This document shows positions 13,996 through 22,872 of a DNA stretch of 64,000 nt, in pieces (position 1 is the stretch's first letter; each line of letters begins with the position of its first letter). Both the position numbers and the translations under genes were made by a program. The notes under the pieces were generated by a model that was given only the letters and a program-made list of their open reading frames with translations, made no database searches and was not told the DNA's origin. The stretch is from Bradyrhizobium betae (GTDB taxonomy: Bacteria > Pseudomonadota > Alphaproteobacteria > Rhizobiales > Xanthobacteraceae): the NCBI RefSeq assembly GCF_008932115.1, contig NZ_CP044543.1, forward strand, positions 7,074,501 to 7,138,500, given 5' to 3'.

Positions 13996-14253
13996 ATGGC
14001 AGTCGACAAGATCACGCTCGATAAGATCACCTGGGACAGGGTCGGCCGGGTCGCCGAGCCCGGGCGCTACATGTACACGTTCGGCTGGTTGACCATCACC
14101 GCCGGTGATCTCGATATCTGGAAGCAATATCCGCAAGCCGCCTTCACGCTGCTTGCGCAGCATCCAGAGCCGGACCAGTCCATCGGCGGGGAATTCCATC
14201 TCGGCGCCTTCGACATCGCGCCCGACATGCCGCCGCCGTTCACCACACACTGA
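13996..14253 (+). CDS. Small conserved-looking protein (85 aa)
   Basis: I start this at ATG 13996 with GGGGGA upstream (MAVDKITLDKITWDRVGRVA). The segment EPGRYMYTFGWLTITAGDLD, followed by an IWKQYP helix, looks like a small alpha/beta domain typical of rhizobial hypothetical proteins, with a tryptophan-rich middle. It has no signal peptide or membrane span. It starts about 140 bases after the desaturase stop on the same strand, but a separate promoter is possible. Function not assignable. Confidence 0.55.
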   Translation: MAVDKITLDKITWDRVGRVAEPGRYMYTFGWLTITAGDLDIWKQYPQAAFTLLAQHPEPDQSIGGEFHLGAFDIAPDMPPPFTTH

Positions 14254-14392
14254 CGAGCGGAAATCCTCGATCACACGCGCCTCCCAGGGAGCACGATTCG
14301 CCCTGGGCAAGCCGCGCCTTGCGGAAGGTGCGGCTGCGTACAGCGCAGACCGCAGCGGGAACAAGTGGCATAGGCGTTGCTTGATCAACGCC

Positions 14393-14548
14393 ATGATCCA
14401 GATCCCAGCCGTCGACCAGGCCTTCCTGCTGCTGCTCATCGTCTTCTGCCTCGGCACGTGCCTCGTGCGCGCCTTCTGGGAGCTTGAGCGGGTGCGTGCC
14501 CGCCGGATCACGTCACCGCCGCGCAGGCACACAACGAAGCGTGACTAG
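14393..14548 (+). CDS. Small single-TM protein (51 aa), tentative
   Basis: A frame from ATG 14393 to 14548. Residues 9-25 (QAFLLLLIVFCLGTCLVRAF) form one hydrophobic segment, followed by a very basic tail (RVRARRITSPPRRHTTKR). The inside-positive orientation is sensible for a membrane protein. The ribosome-binding site is weak, which lowers confidence. Confidence 0.4.
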   Translation: MIQIPAVDQAFLLLLIVFCLGTCLVRAFWELERVRARRITSPPRRHTTKRD

Positions 14549-14878
14549 ACCGATCGTCCCGTCCGCGCGTTGTCCGAGCGGAGGCAATCCGGCCTCTGGA
14601 CTCGGCGTCGGGCTGCGTGCATCCTGAATCGAAGAAACCTGCGCATTTCCTTGATCTGACTAACCAATCGCAATCCCTTGGCAGCGGCATGACCGTTGCC
14701 ATCGATGACGAAGTGGCTCTGTCATACAATTGATTGTGCTCGCATTTTGCACGTTCAATGGCGGTTCTGGTGAATGCCGGCTGCCGCGCTTGTTCAGCGA
14801 AGCGACAGCCGGCGCACGACACATGGTCGCATCGCAAGACGTAGCTAACCCGATCAAGGGAACCTATTTTCGGCGCCG
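14549..14878. other. Intergenic, no gene seen
   Basis: This 330-base region upstream of the PrsW-like gene holds no supported reading frame. Minus-strand frames across it are low-complexity translations without ribosome sites. It is noticeably less GC-rich than its surroundings near 14,640-14,750. No repeat or hairpin stands out. Confidence 0.45.
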
Positions 14879-15919
14879 ATGTACCTGATTGAAGCGTTGC
14901 CAACCGTCATCGGAACTGCCGCCATCGCCCCGGCGCTGCTGATGCTGTGGCTCGTCATTGCCGCCGAAGAGCGTCCGGGACCGCCGGCCCAGGTCTGGAC
15001 CGCGTTCCTGCTCGGCGCGGCCAGCATATCGCTGCTGGGCCTTGCCCGCGCGCCCTTCGCCAAAATGGTCGCAGCCCCCGACGATCCCTGGGCGGCGCTG
15101 GCCATGCATTCGATCTTCGGCGTCGCGCTGCCGGAGGAAGCCGTGAAGGTGATCGCCATAGTGCTGGTCGCCTCGACCAAGCGGCGGACCTTTGCCAATC
15201 CGATGGACACCGTGGTCTATGGCGCCGCGGTTGGCCTCGGCTTCGCCGCTTACGAAAACCTCGCCTACCTGGTGCAGCATGCCGAGATGTGGCGCTCGCT
15301 GGCCGCCTTGCGCAGCGTGCTGACCGTGCCGTTCCACGGCGCGCTCGGCATCATCGCCGGCGCTTACCTCACCATCGCGCGCGCCGGTACGGCGCTAGGG
15401 GCGAACCGCCACAACCGCGATTGGGCCCGCCTCTCCAGCCGCCTCCTGATGCTGGGCGGTCCGCTGGCGCTGCATTCGGCCTTCGACTTCCCGCTGCTCG
15501 CCCTTCAGCGCATGCCGGATCTCGATCCTACCTTGCGGATGTGGCTGGGCGCCGCCAGCCTCCTGATCGGCTTCGGCGCGATCGCCTTCGCCATCCGCCT
15601 GGTTCGCCGCGTCGCGCGCCACCACGCGCCCCGGACCGACGTCGCACGCGAACGGCTCAGCCAGTTGCGCCGGATGTGGGCGCTGCTGCTTGCCGGTGGC
15701 GGTGTCGGCTTTCTCGGCCTTGCCTTCGTGCTGACCTCGATCCACCACTGGCTGATCAACCCCGAGCGCAATCTGACGCTGGCCCTGATCCCGATCGGTT
15801 TCGTCTCGATCCTGCTCGGCCTCGCGCTCCTGATTGTCACGACCGCGATCTATGTTCTCGGCCGCAACCGAATTCGCACCACTGGCGAGGGTTTTTCGTC
15901 GGCGCACGGCGGCGGCTGA
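14879..15919 (+). CDS. PrsW-family intramembrane protease
   Basis: A 346-residue protein with about eight membrane segments. The PrsW metalloprotease motifs are in order: PEEAVKV (the E-E pair) at about residues 85-91, GFAAYEN at about 120-126, PFHGALG at about 148-154, and LHSAFDF at about 197-203, whose His and Asp join the active site. PrsW in Bacillus cleaves an anti-sigma factor, but alphaproteobacterial homologues have no proven substrate. No sigma or anti-sigma gene is adjacent, so the target is unknown here. Confidence 0.82.
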   Translation: MYLIEALPTVIGTAAIAPALLMLWLVIAAEERPGPPAQVWTAFLLGAASISLLGLARAPFAKMVAAPDDPWAALAMHSIFGVALPEEAVKVIAIVLVASTKRRTFANPMDTVVYGAAVGLGFAAYENLAYLVQHAEMWRSLAALRSVLTVPFHGALGIIAGAYLTIARAGTALGANRHNRDWARLSSRLLMLGGPLALHSAFDFPLLALQRMPDLDPTLRMWLGAASLLIGFGAIAFAIRLVRRVARHHAPRTDVARERLSQLRRMWALLLAGGGVGFLGLAFVLTSIHHWLINPERNLTLALIPIGFVSILLGLALLIVTTAIYVLGRNRIRTTGEGFSSAHGGG

Positions 15920-15997
15920 GCCGCGGGGGATGGCAAGCGCGCTCTGCACGTACTATATAGAGCACACGCCTTTCGATTTCTGATCTGGAGCCTGCCG

Positions 15998-16576
15998 ATG
16001 ACATCGCCTGAGGATCTTTCCCAGCTCCAATCCGCGATGACCCAGACGGTGAAAGCGCATTGGAAGGCCTTCCTGTTCGAAGGCATCCTGCTCGTCGTTC
16101 TCGGCGTCGCCGCGCTGGTCCTGCCGCCTCTCGCAAGCCTCGCCATTGCGATCTTCCTCGGCTGGATGTTCCTGATCAGCGGCATCGGTGGCCTGATCGT
16201 GACCTACTGGGCGCGCAGCACGCCGGGCTTCTGGTGGTCGCTGATTTCGGCTGCGCTGGCCGTGCTTGCCGGCGCACTCCTGCTGGCCCGGCCGATGCAG
16301 GCCGTGCTGACGCTCACCATCGTGCTGGGCGCCTACTTCCTCGCCGAGGGCATCGCCACCATCATGTACGCGCTCGAGCACCGCCGCGAACTGAGCGGCC
16401 GCTGGTCGTGGCTGCTGATCTCGGGCCTGCTCGACATCGCGATCTCGTTCATGGTGATCACGGGGCTGCCGAGCTCGGCTGAATGGGCGATCGGCGTCCT
16501 CGTCGGTATCAATTTGCTGTTCGGCGGCTCCACCCTGATCGGCATGGCGCTGGCAGCACGCAACGGCAACACCTGA
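15998..16576 (+). CDS. HdeD-family membrane protein
   Basis: A 192-residue protein with six membrane segments arranged as three hairpins, matching HdeD/DUF308. The repeat-like pattern LPPLASLAIAIFLGWMFLIS and VLTLTIVLGAYFLAEGIATI is characteristic. In E. coli HdeD lies in the acid-resistance island and helps survival at high cell density; here there is no acid-fitness neighbourhood, so a general envelope stress role is only inferred. It is followed by the promoter for the DAHP synthase attenuator. Confidence 0.85.
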   Translation: MTSPEDLSQLQSAMTQTVKAHWKAFLFEGILLVVLGVAALVLPPLASLAIAIFLGWMFLISGIGGLIVTYWARSTPGFWWSLISAALAVLAGALLLARPMQAVLTLTIVLGAYFLAEGIATIMYALEHRRELSGRWSWLLISGLLDIAISFMVITGLPSSAEWAIGVLVGINLLFGGSTLIGMALAARNGNT

Positions 16577-16608
16577 GACGCCTCGGCGCTCCGACGCCGT
16601 TTTGGGGG

Positions 16609-16637
16609 GTGACAACCCGCCGGCGGCGCGCTATATG
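16609..16637 (+). promoter_or_regulatory. Sigma70-type promoter for the DAHP synthase leader
   Basis: A -35 box GTGACA (16609-16614) and a -10 box TATATG (16632-16637) are separated by exactly 17 bases. The predicted start point is 16643-16645, which coincides with the ATG of the leader peptide. Confidence 0.6.
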
Positions 16638-16644
16638 TCCTTCC

Positions 16645-16725
16645 ATGATCACCGTCGCCACCAGCTTTTATTGGTACTTTAGCTACGACAGCTCGCTGGC
16701 GGCAGGGGGATCGCGCTCAATCTGA
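16645..16725 (+). CDS. Aromatic-rich leader peptide of the DAHP synthase attenuator
   Basis: A 26-codon frame beginning MITVATSFYWYFSYDSS. Residues 8-14 contain two Phe, three Tyr and one Trp in seven positions, exactly the regulatory codon cluster expected for a peptide whose translation senses charged aromatic tRNAs. It ends 24 bases before the terminator hairpin. The upstream promoter suggests little or no 5' leader, as described for the Sinorhizobium trpL RNA. The peptide itself need have no function once made. Confidence 0.85.
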   Translation: MITVATSFYWYFSYDSSLAAGGSRSI

Positions 16726-16776
16726 AAAATTGCAGCAAACGTCCGAACAAGCCGCCAGACCTGGCGGCTTTTTTAT
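16657..16776 (+). promoter_or_regulatory. Transcription attenuator (mutually exclusive hairpins)
   Basis: Segment 1, GCCACCAGC (16657-16665), can pair with segment 2, GCTGGCGGC (16695-16703), with one mismatch. Segment 2 also pairs perfectly with segment 3, GCCGCCAG (16751-16758), making an antiterminator. Segment 3 pairs with segment 4, CTGGCGGCTT (16761-16770), which with the T-run to 16776 forms the terminator. Segments 2 and 4 share the sequence CTGGCGGC. A ribosome stalled at the aromatic codons (16666-16686) would mask segment 1, free segment 2 and allow read-through into the synthase. Confidence 0.85.
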
Positions 16777-16810
16777 TGGCCGGCAGGTTCGAAACAAACA
16801 GGAGCCCGCC

Positions 16811-17899
16811 GTGCTGAGCACGACCGACGATCTTCGTATCCGCGAACTGAAAGAGCTGAGCACGCCCGAAGAGGTGATGCGGGAAGTCCCGCGCACCCTC
16901 ACCGCCACCCGCGTGGTGATGGCGGCGCGCAACGCCATCCATGCCATCCTCAACGGGCAGGACGACCGCCTGCTGGTCGTGGTCGGCCCCTGCTCGGTGC
17001 ACGATCCCAAGGCTGCGCTCGAGTATGCCGAGCACCTCGCTGCCTTGCGCGAAGACCTCGCCGATCAGCTCGAGATCGTGATGCGGGTCTATTTCGAGAA
17101 GCCGCGCACCACCGTCGGCTGGAAGGGCCTGATCAACGACCCCGATCTGGACGGCAGCTTCGACATCAACAAGGGGCTGCGGCTGGCGCGCAACGTGCTG
17201 TCGGCGGTGAACAATCTCGGCCTGCCCGCCGGCACGGAATTCCTGGACATGACGACGCCGCAATACATCGCCGACCTCGTGTCCTGGGCCGCGATCGGCG
17301 CGCGCACGACCGAGAGCCAGATCCATCGCGAGCTCGCCTCGGGGCTGTCCTGCCCGGTCGGCTTCAAGAACGGCACCGACGGCAACGTCCGCATCGCGGC
17401 GGATGCAGTGAAGTCGGCCTCGCACCCGCATCATTTCATGGCGGTGACCAAGCTCGGTCGCTCGGCGATCGCCTCCACCGCGGGCAACGAGGACTGCCAC
17501 ATCATCCTGCGCGGCGGCAGCAAGCCGAACTACGACTCGGCAAGCGTCGCGGCGGCCTGCAACGATCTGGCGAAATCCGGCGTCGCGCCGTTGGTCATGG
17601 TGGATGCAAGCCACGCCAATTCGAGCAAGAAGCCGGAAAACCAGCCGCTGGTCATGGCCGACATCGCCGGTCAGATCTCCGGCGGCGAGAACCGCATCAT
17701 GGGCGTGATGATCGAGAGCAACCTCGTCGCCGGCCGCCAGGACGTCGTGCCGGGCGAGCCGCTCACCTACGGCCAGAGCATCACCGATGGATGCATCGAC
17801 TGGGCGACCACGGCCACCGTGCTCAATCAGCTCGCTGACGCGGTCGAGATCCGGCGCAACACCAAGCGCGCGGGTCTGCACGAGTCGCGCACGGCGTAA
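16811..17899 (+). CDS. aroG: 3-deoxy-7-phosphoheptulonate (DAHP) synthase, class I
   Basis: A 362-residue enzyme that condenses phosphoenolpyruvate and erythrose 4-phosphate, the entry step of the shikimate pathway. I start it at GTG 16811 with AGGAG six bases upstream. Signature segments are GPCSVHD (G59-D65, with the metal-binding Cys61), a KPRTTVGWKGLINDP stretch after it, FLDMTTPQYIADLVSWAAIG and the ESQIHREL helix, all typical of the AroF/G/H type I-alpha class. The gene lies directly behind a ribosome-controlled attenuator, so it is regulated by aromatic amino acid supply. Feedback specificity (Phe, Tyr or Trp) cannot be told from sequence by eye. Confidence 0.93.
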   Translation: MLSTTDDLRIRELKELSTPEEVMREVPRTLTATRVVMAARNAIHAILNGQDDRLLVVVGPCSVHDPKAALEYAEHLAALREDLADQLEIVMRVYFEKPRTTVGWKGLINDPDLDGSFDINKGLRLARNVLSAVNNLGLPAGTEFLDMTTPQYIADLVSWAAIGARTTESQIHRELASGLSCPVGFKNGTDGNVRIAADAVKSASHPHHFMAVTKLGRSAIASTAGNEDCHIILRGGSKPNYDSASVAAACNDLAKSGVAPLVMVDASHANSSKKPENQPLVMADIAGQISGGENRIMGVMIESNLVAGRQDVVPGEPLTYGQSITDGCIDWATTATVLNQLADAVEIRRNTKRAGLHESRTA

Positions 17900-17957
17900 G
17901 GCCAAAGCAAACGCGGGCGGGGCGAGCTGTCGTGCCCTGCCCGCAATGCGTCGCAGA

Positions 17958-18221
17958 CTAGCAGCCGCGGCAGATGCTCTTGATCTTCTTGTCGAGCGCC
18001 TGGTTTTCCTTGCTGAGCGGATCGTTCGGGTCGCTCAGATTCTTCTCATTCGGCACGTCGCCGACGCGCGGCTGACGATGACCGACGGGTGCAGCCGGCA
18101 AAGAGCCCGCCGACTGTCCCGACGTGGCCCCGCCTGACGTCGATCCCTTGCTGCCGGTCTGCGCGACCGCCGCGCCGCCGAGCAAGACCACGAGCGATGC
18201 TGCCACGATGATCTTCTTCAT
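17958..18221 (-). CDS. Exported small protein, low-complexity linker
   Basis: An 87-residue protein with a signal peptide (residues 1-20, MKKIIVAASLVVLLGGAAVA), a Ser/Gly/Thr-rich linker at 22-45, and a charged C-terminal half ending in CRGC. The two cysteines could form a disulfide or bind a metal. ATG 18221 has GGAGGAGAG just upstream, one of the strongest ribosome sites in the window. It lies between the DAHP synthase and epmB on the minus strand. No family named. Confidence 0.7.
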   Translation of the reverse strand: MKKIIVAASLVVLLGGAAVAQTGSKGSTSGGATSGQSAGSLPAAPVGHRQPRVGDVPNEKNLSDPNDPLSKENQALDKKIKSICRGC

Positions 18222-18264
18222 GTCTCTCCTCCATTCCTCAAACCAGCGTCACCGCTTTCACCGC

Positions 18265-19359
18265 TCAGGTCTCGGGCGGATAGAGATGAACGTCGCCGCA
18301 ATAATCCACGATACGATAGCGCGTTTCCTGATCTGCATCACGCGCATCCGCTGCGGTATTTTGCACCGCCACCACATAATTCGGCCCGACCGGCGATTTG
18401 CCGGCGCCGCCGGGAATGTCGATGACATAGTCAGGCTGGCACAGTCCTGACAATCGCCCGCGCAACTGCCGCATCAACGCCTGCCCCTCGGCGAGCGTGG
18501 TGCGCAGATGCGCCGTTCCCGGCGCGAGATCGCCGTGATGCAGGTAATAGGGCTTGATCCGGCATTCGACGAAAGCTCGCATCAAATCCGACAAAGCGGT
18601 CGGGTTGTCATTGATACCGCGCAAAAGCACGGACTGGCTCACCATGGGAATCCCGGCATCAACCAGTCGCGCGCAGGCGGCGCGCGCTGGACCGGCCAGC
18701 TCGCGTGGATGATTGGCATGCAGCGCCACCCAGGTGGTCGCCCCCTCGACCTTCAAGGCAGCCACCATCTCGTCGCTGATCCGCGCAGGCTCGGCCACGG
18801 GCACGCGGGTGTGGAGGCGGATGATCCTGACATGATCGATCGCGGCCAGGTCGGCCATGATTTCGCTCATCCGCCGCGGCGAGAGCATCAGGGGATCGCC
18901 GCCGGTCAGGATCACTTCCCAGATCTCGCCGTGCGCGCGAATGTAGTCGATCGCCGCGCGATAGGCGCCGTCCGAGAGAGCGTTCTCCTTGCCGGGCCCG
19001 ACCATCTCGCGGCGAAAGCAGAAACGGCAATAGACCGCGCAGACGTGAACAAGCTTGAACAGCACGCGGTCGGGATAGCGATGCACGATTCCGGGAACCG
19101 GCGAGTGGGGATGATCGCCGATCGGATCGGCGTTCTCGCCCGGCTGCATCTCCAGCTCTGCGGCGCTCGGAACGAATTGCCTTGCGATCGGGTCGTCCGG
19201 ATCCGACGTGTCGATCAGCTCGACCAGCGCCGGCGTGATCGCAACCGCATAGCGCGCGGCGACGCGCTCCAGCGCGAGCAGCGCCGTGGCAGTTGCCAGG
19301 CCTTCGGCGACGAGTTCGACCGGCTCGCGCAATGTGCGTGCAGGATTGGTTTTCATCAT
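18265..19359 (-). CDS. epmB: EF-P lysine 2,3-aminomutase
   Basis: A 364-residue radical SAM enzyme that makes (R)-beta-lysine for elongation factor P modification. The cluster motif is C107-x3-C111-x2-C114 within HVCAVYCRFCFRRE, followed by GGDPLMLSPRRMSE. It overlaps the epmA stop by four bases (ATGA at 19356-19359), and efp is the divergent neighbour, so the pathway assignment is secure by context. PLP would be bound by a lysine near the C-terminal end (KSPVGP region). Lysine-degrading KamA has a similar fold but is longer and normally found in fermentation operons. Confidence 0.92.
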   Translation of the reverse strand: MMKTNPARTLREPVELVAEGLATATALLALERVAARYAVAITPALVELIDTSDPDDPIARQFVPSAAELEMQPGENADPIGDHPHSPVPGIVHRYPDRVLFKLVHVCAVYCRFCFRREMVGPGKENALSDGAYRAAIDYIRAHGEIWEVILTGGDPLMLSPRRMSEIMADLAAIDHVRIIRLHTRVPVAEPARISDEMVAALKVEGATTWVALHANHPRELAGPARAACARLVDAGIPMVSQSVLLRGINDNPTALSDLMRAFVECRIKPYYLHHGDLAPGTAHLRTTLAEGQALMRQLRGRLSGLCQPDYVIDIPGGAGKSPVGPNYVVAVQNTAADARDADQETRYRIVDYCGDVHLYPPET

Positions 19360-20420
19360 TCTTCACTGAACGTTTCATTTGCAGGCGGTGTCCACACCAC
19401 CTGATCAACCCGCGACGCGCCGCTCGCCAACATCACCAGCCGGTCGAAGCCGAGCGCGACGCCGCTCGCCTCCGGCATTTCGGCGACCGCGGCCAGAAAG
19501 TCCTCGTCCAGCGGATAGGCCTCGCCGTAGCGTCGCTGCTTCTCCGCCATCGACTCCGTGAAACGCTTGCGCTGCTCCCCGGCGTCGGTGAGCTCGCCAA
19601 AGCCGTTGGCGAGCTCGACGCCGCAGGCATAGACCTCGAACCGCTCGGCGACCCGGGGATCGTCGGCCTTCACGCGCGCCAGTGCCGCTTCTGGAGATGG
19701 GTATTCGAACAGAATGGTCAAACGGCCCTGCCCCAGCTTCGGCTCGACATGCTCAACCAGGACCTTGCTGAAGATGTCCGACCAGGTGTCGTCCCCGGCC
19801 ACGCGGACCTTGCCGCCGGCCGCCTCGGCAAGCGCGGCACGGTTACCCTCGCTGCCCGAAATTGTCGACAGCAGGTCGATGCCGGCGAACCGCTCGAAAG
19901 CACCGGCGACCGTCAAAAGCTCCGGCTCGGCGAAGGGGTCGGCGGTCCGGCCGCGGAACGAGAACGCCCGGATGCCGGTCGCCTGGGCTGCACGGGCGAT
20001 CACAACGACGGTGTCGGCCATGATGGCGGCATAGGGGGCGCCTGCCCGGTACCACTCCAGCATGGTGAATTCGGGCAGATGCAGGTCACCGCGCTCGCGG
20101 TCCCGGAACACCCGGGCAAACTCGAAAATCCGCTCCTCACCCGCCGCCAGCAGCTTCTTGCAGGCGAATTCCGGGGAGGTCCTCAAATAGCGGCTGGCCC
20201 GGGTGCCGTCGGGCTGCAGAATCTCGGTCCGGGGCGCGTGGAGATGGGTCTCGTTACCGGGGGAGACCTGGAGAACGGAGGTTTCGACCTCGATAAACCC
20301 CTGCTCGGCGAAAAAGCCCCGTAGGGCCCCGGCTATGGCCCCGCGCGCCTGGAGGAACGGCCGCCGGTCCAGATGCCGCGAGCGCGACCAGAACGGCGAA
20401 ATCGGCTTGTCCCCAACCAT
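19356..20420 (-). CDS. epmA: EF-P--(R)-beta-lysine ligase
   Basis: A 354-residue class II aminoacyl-tRNA synthetase-like enzyme (formerly GenX/PoxA/YjeA) that activates (R)-beta-lysine and attaches it to EF-P. Motif 1 region FIEVETSVLQVSPGNE, motif 2 FRDRERGDLHLPEFTMLEWY, and motif 3 GVALGFDRLVMLASG are present. The tRNA anticodon-binding domain of LysRS is absent, as expected. I start it at ATG 20420 after a GGTCGG region; a longer frame upstream reads into the efp promoter. Its stop overlaps the epmB start. Confidence 0.93.
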   Translation of the reverse strand: MVGDKPISPFWSRSRHLDRRPFLQARGAIAGALRGFFAEQGFIEVETSVLQVSPGNETHLHAPRTEILQPDGTRASRYLRTSPEFACKKLLAAGEERIFEFARVFRDRERGDLHLPEFTMLEWYRAGAPYAAIMADTVVVIARAAQATGIRAFSFRGRTADPFAEPELLTVAGAFERFAGIDLLSTISGSEGNRAALAEAAGGKVRVAGDDTWSDIFSKVLVEHVEPKLGQGRLTILFEYPSPEAALARVKADDPRVAERFEVYACGVELANGFGELTDAGEQRKRFTESMAEKQRRYGEAYPLDEDFLAAVAEMPEASGVALGFDRLVMLASGASRVDQVVWTPPANETFSEE

Positions 20421-20582
20421 CAACCGACCGCCCGGCAGGCCAGCAAAATGCTGGCATTCAACGACAAAATGCGTATGTTGCGGCCCGAAACGGGCGCCGA
20501 GGTCTGATTTGAGGCCCCAGGTCCCCCATCGATTTGACCACCTCCTGGCCTGAGCCGGGCCAAGCAAGCAGGAAATATAGCT

Positions 20583-21149
20583 TTGAGAGTCATCGCCAGT
20601 TCTATTCGCAAGGGCAACGTGATCGAGCAAGACGGCAAGCTCTATGTCGTCGTCAGCGCCGAAAACATCCATCCCGGCAAGGGCACGCCGGTCAGCCAGA
20701 TCGAAATGCGCCGAATCTCGGACGGGGTAAAGATCTCCGAGCGCTACAAGACCACCGACCAGGTCGAAAAGGCCACGATCGAAGAGCGCAACTTCACCTT
20801 CCTCTATGAAGATGGTGACGGCTACCACTTCATGAACCCCGAGACCTACGACCAGGTCCAGGTTTCCAAGGACGTGGTTGGCGACGCGGCCGCCTATCTT
20901 CAGCCCGAGATGACGGTCAAGCTGTCGACCCACGACGTCAACGTGGTCTCGCTCGCGCTGCCGCAGCGCGTGACGCTGGAAGTGGTCGAGACCGAACCGG
21001 TGACCAAGGGCCAGACGGCCTCGTCCTCCTACAAGCCCGCGGTGCTCTCCAACGGCGTGCGAACCACCGTGCCGCCGCACATCGCCGTCGGCACTCGCAT
21101 CGTGGTGATGACCGAAGACGGCTCCTACTCCGAGCGCGCCAAGGACTAA
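20583..21149 (+). CDS. efp: Translation elongation factor P
   Basis: A 188-residue, three-domain factor that rescues ribosomes stalled at polyproline. The first codon is TTG (20583) with AGGA nine bases before; the ensuing [20 protein letters not shown] is the standard start. The modified lysine is K33 in the loop HPGKGTP. Domains II and III follow, with [15 protein letters not shown] and [13 protein letters not shown] typical of EF-P. It is divergent from epmA-epmB, which supply the beta-lysyl group; the 162-base gap should hold both promoters. No EpmC hydroxylase is visible. Confidence 0.96.
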   Translation: MRVIASSIRKGNVIEQDGKLYVVVSAENIHPGKGTPVSQIEMRRISDGVKISERYKTTDQVEKATIEERNFTFLYEDGDGYHFMNPETYDQVQVSKDVVGDAAAYLQPEMTVKLSTHDVNVVSLALPQRVTLEVVETEPVTKGQTASSSYKPAVLSNGVRTTVPPHIAVGTRIVVMTEDGSYSERAKD

Positions 21150-21167
21150 GCGGGAGATCAGGAACAG

Positions 21168-22790
21168 GTGCCGCCAGGGGGCGAGACAGTGGTTGGGAAG
21201 AGTTTCCGCTTCGTCTCGCTGCTTCTGGCGTCGCTGTCGCTCCTCACCGCCACTCCGCTCGCCGCGGACGAAATCCGCAGCCCCTCACTCACGGCCCTGC
21301 GCGTCGACTGGCGCGCAGCACTCGACCAGCTCCGCAGCGAGATCAACAGCCGCCCCCAGATCGCGGGCGACTTCATCTTCGTGCCCCGCCGTTCGGTGCC
21401 GCGTTACGATCCGCGCGCGATGCCGGCGCTGGTGCAGCTCAACGCGGTCTCCTCGCAATTCTTCGCCGGCATCGCCCGCAGCTCCGTTCCCGTGCTGCTG
21501 CCGTTCGACGCCCCAGCCTATCTCGAGGCGCAGCGTAGCGGCGCGCCGGCGACGCTGGCGCTGTCGCGTTATCAGGCCGATTTCAATTCCGTTGACATGT
21601 TCGACGCCGGTCCCGCCGGCTACAGCGCGAGCTTCTCGTTCGAGCCCGGTGCGGGTGACGGCATGCCGAGCCGAATCTTCGCAAGGCCGGTCGAGGTGCA
21701 GATCTCCGGCTCGGCCCTGATCTATGACATCGCCGATCCCGCCGGCGGCAAGGGCGAGCCGGTCAAGCCGCTCGCGGCAACCTTTCCGGACCTGCGCAGG
21801 TTCATTAGGGAAGGTTATGTCCGCTACGCCTTCACGCGCTTTGGCGTCGCCTATGTGGTGTCGGTCCAGTGCCTCGACAGCGTCGCCAAGCCGCGACGGC
21901 TCGCCTGCAAGGAGGCCTATCCGGTTGCCGAGCGCTTCCTGAAAGCGCTGCGGATCGCGGGCGGCCAGCGCATGCGGCCGCTGACGGACGTTGCTTCCGA
22001 CGTCATCGATCGTCCCGCGGCGCGTTCGGCCGACTTCAGCTACCGGCCGAGCGGCGACATCATCCCGAACACCGGCTATCGCAACAAGGCCGGCCATCCC
22101 GACGTGATGGCCTATGCCCAGATCCGATTTCCACTCGACAAGGCACCTGCGTTCGTCCGCTCGCAATCCTACGGCAAGCGCGACAAAAGCGAAGGTCCGA
22201 CCGCCTATCCCTGGCGCGATAATTTCTGCGAGTCCCGCAGCTTCGAGGTCTGGCAATGCGGAGGCGGTTATGGGCACCAGGGCGAGGATATCCGTGCCGC
22301 GGATTGCCCACCGCCCGGCGAGGGCCGCGAGCCCTGCGATCCCAAGCAGCGCGCCGTCGTTGCCGTGCGCGACGCCATCGTGATCCGTGGCGCCAAGGAC
22401 CAGGCGGCGACGCTCGCTATCAACAGCCGGACCGAGCACATCCGCTTCCGCTACATGCACATGAACCCGCAGGCGATGAACACGGACGGCGTGCTCAACG
22501 GACGCTTCGTCGTCGAGGGCGAGAAGATCGGCGTGGTCTCGAACTATCTCGACCATCCGGCCGGCACGTCGATGCATCTGCATTTCGACGTGCAGGTGTT
22601 CACCCGCGACGGATGGATCTGGGTCAGCCCCTACGTCACCCTGGTCTCGGCCTATGAACGCCTGATCCGCGCCCGCGGCCGCGAGGTCGGCCCGGAGATC
22701 GCGGTCACGACGGAGCCGGTGGCCCATGCGCTGCCGGAGGACGTGATCAAGCCGGACCTGCGCGAAGGATCGAGCGGCGAGGAAAATTGA
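21168..22790 (+). CDS. Exported M23-type metallopeptidase
   Basis: A 540-residue exported protein. A signal peptide spans roughly residues 12-33 (SFRFVSLLLASLSLLTATPL). The C-terminal peptidase domain has GGYGHQGEDIRAADC (zinc His and Asp, the H-x-x-x-D motif) and HLHFDVQVF (H-x-H), the LytM/M23 zinc site. It should cleave peptide bridges in murein, in the periplasm. The large N-terminal region is unassigned. Start is either GTG 21168 (AGGAACAG upstream) or GTG 21189; the signal peptide fits both. It follows efp by 18 bases and may be co-transcribed. Confidence 0.85.
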   Translation: MPPGGETVVGKSFRFVSLLLASLSLLTATPLAADEIRSPSLTALRVDWRAALDQLRSEINSRPQIAGDFIFVPRRSVPRYDPRAMPALVQLNAVSSQFFAGIARSSVPVLLPFDAPAYLEAQRSGAPATLALSRYQADFNSVDMFDAGPAGYSASFSFEPGAGDGMPSRIFARPVEVQISGSALIYDIADPAGGKGEPVKPLAATFPDLRRFIREGYVRYAFTRFGVAYVVSVQCLDSVAKPRRLACKEAYPVAERFLKALRIAGGQRMRPLTDVASDVIDRPAARSADFSYRPSGDIIPNTGYRNKAGHPDVMAYAQIRFPLDKAPAFVRSQSYGKRDKSEGPTAYPWRDNFCESRSFEVWQCGGGYGHQGEDIRAADCPPPGEGREPCDPKQRAVVAVRDAIVIRGAKDQAATLAINSRTEHIRFRYMHMNPQAMNTDGVLNGRFVVEGEKIGVVSNYLDHPAGTSMHLHFDVQVFTRDGWIWVSPYVTLVSAYERLIRARGREVGPEIAVTTEPVAHALPEDVIKPDLREGSSGEEN

Positions 22791-22872
22791 CGACTTGCTC
22801 GTTCCGGTGTCGAGCCGCGCAAGAGCGCGCTGTCGCGCGAAGCTTCGGCTGGAACCAGGAAGGATGGGGTTG

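Noticed and set aside
14508..14903. A minus-strand frame in the gap before the PrsW-like gene
   Set aside because: No ribosome site, cysteine-rich random composition, and overlap with the promoter region of the PrsW-like gene.
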